Origin: Sphingobacterium sp. ML3W
GTDB taxonomy: Bacteria; Bacteroidota; Bacteroidia; Sphingobacteriales; Sphingobacteriaceae
NCBI RefSeq assembly: GCF_029542085.1
Contig: NZ_CP107036.1
Span: forward strand, 3,100,001 to 3,164,000
Direction of reading: 5' to 3'
DNA: 64,000 nt
The translations under genes and the position numbers were made by a program. This document shows, one piece after another, positions 63,854-64,000 of this stretch. The notes below the pieces were generated by a model. The model had not been told where the DNA came from. It saw nothing but the letters and a program-made list of their open reading frames with translations, and did no database searches. How positions within the stretch are numbered: position 1 is the first letter of the stretch; each line of letters opens with the position of its first letter.

Positions 63854-64000
63854 GTTTCTAAGTTTTATATTTCCAAAGGTACCCATCAATAGATAGCAAT
63901 AAAAGGGCTTACAAAATTGTTAGTATATGTAGTATATGAAAAGAAACAATAAAACATAGCAATCTTTACTTGCTTGGTCGGGGGAGTTCTTTGATCCAGA

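Noticed and set aside
1..64000. CRISPR arrays, tRNA or rRNA genes, insertion sequences, prophage
   Set aside because: I saw no regularly spaced repeats, tRNA-like cloverleafs, transposase or phage genes.

Overview
The window looks like chromosomal DNA of a member of the Bacteroidota, most likely Sphingobacteriaceae (Sphingobacterium-like). This is inferred from gene content: three SusC/SusD outer-membrane uptake pairs each with a FecR anti-sigma factor and an ECF sigma factor, many SPII lipoproteins, TAnnTTTG-type promoter boxes, no strong Shine-Dalgarno sequences, and a zeaxanthin-type carotenoid operon. I see no rRNA, tRNA, CRISPR array, insertion sequence or prophage gene.

Layout. 1-2.4 kb: a response regulator, a HEAT-repeat membrane protein and a family 2 glycosyltransferase (cut by the window edge) form a tight operon. 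2.8-11.6 kb: SusCD unit 1 with FecR and a TlpA-like thioredoxin; its ECF sigma gene is divergent. 12.1 kb: an isolated 53-codon peptide gene with its own terminator. 12.6-17.2 kb: carotenoid operon in the order marR, uraH-like, crtI, crtB, crtZ, lycopene cyclase, with a candidate operator upstream. 17.4-24.7 kb: housekeeping and hypothetical genes (AI-2E-type exporter, zinc-ribbon protein, aldo/keto reductase, SurE, lipid kinase). 24.8-34.1 kb: SusCD unit 2 (ECF, FecR, SusC, SusD, metallophosphoesterase, GDPD-ricin lipoprotein). 34.5-38.1 kb: GH116 glucosidase translationally coupled to an RbsD-like lipoprotein. 38.1-41.8 kb: ferredoxin, DHDPS-family lyase and cupin, divergent from a MocR regulator. 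42.1-51.8 kb: SusCD unit 3 (ECF, FecR, SusC, SusD, metallophosphoesterase-propeller fusion). 52-64 kb: a YcaQ-type protein, small enzymes, a fourth ECF sigma with a membrane partner, a phosphotransferase, a DKNYY lipoprotein, two ferritin-like proteins, a truncated RskA-type anti-sigma gene, an HxlR regulator and a VOC protein.

The most unusual pattern is shared by all three FecR-SusC spacers. Each carries a perfect stem-loop directly followed by a T-tract on the plus strand, antisense to the operon, where no plus-strand gene exists. Each also has a plus-strand TAnnTTTG box at or within a few bases of the SusC start codon, about 60-90 bp before the hairpin. This is the arrangement expected of short antisense RNAs opposing SusC translation, like DonS-type RNAs of Bacteroides. 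Other points of interest are the orphan peptide with an 'EQGIAAGS' core and His/Asn-rich tail, a secreted 5-hydroxyisourate hydrolase-like protein inside the carotenoid operon, a phosphoesterase in two of the SusCD units, and the anti-sigma remnant beside the ferritin-like pair.

All functions are read from motifs and gene order by eye; no database search was run.
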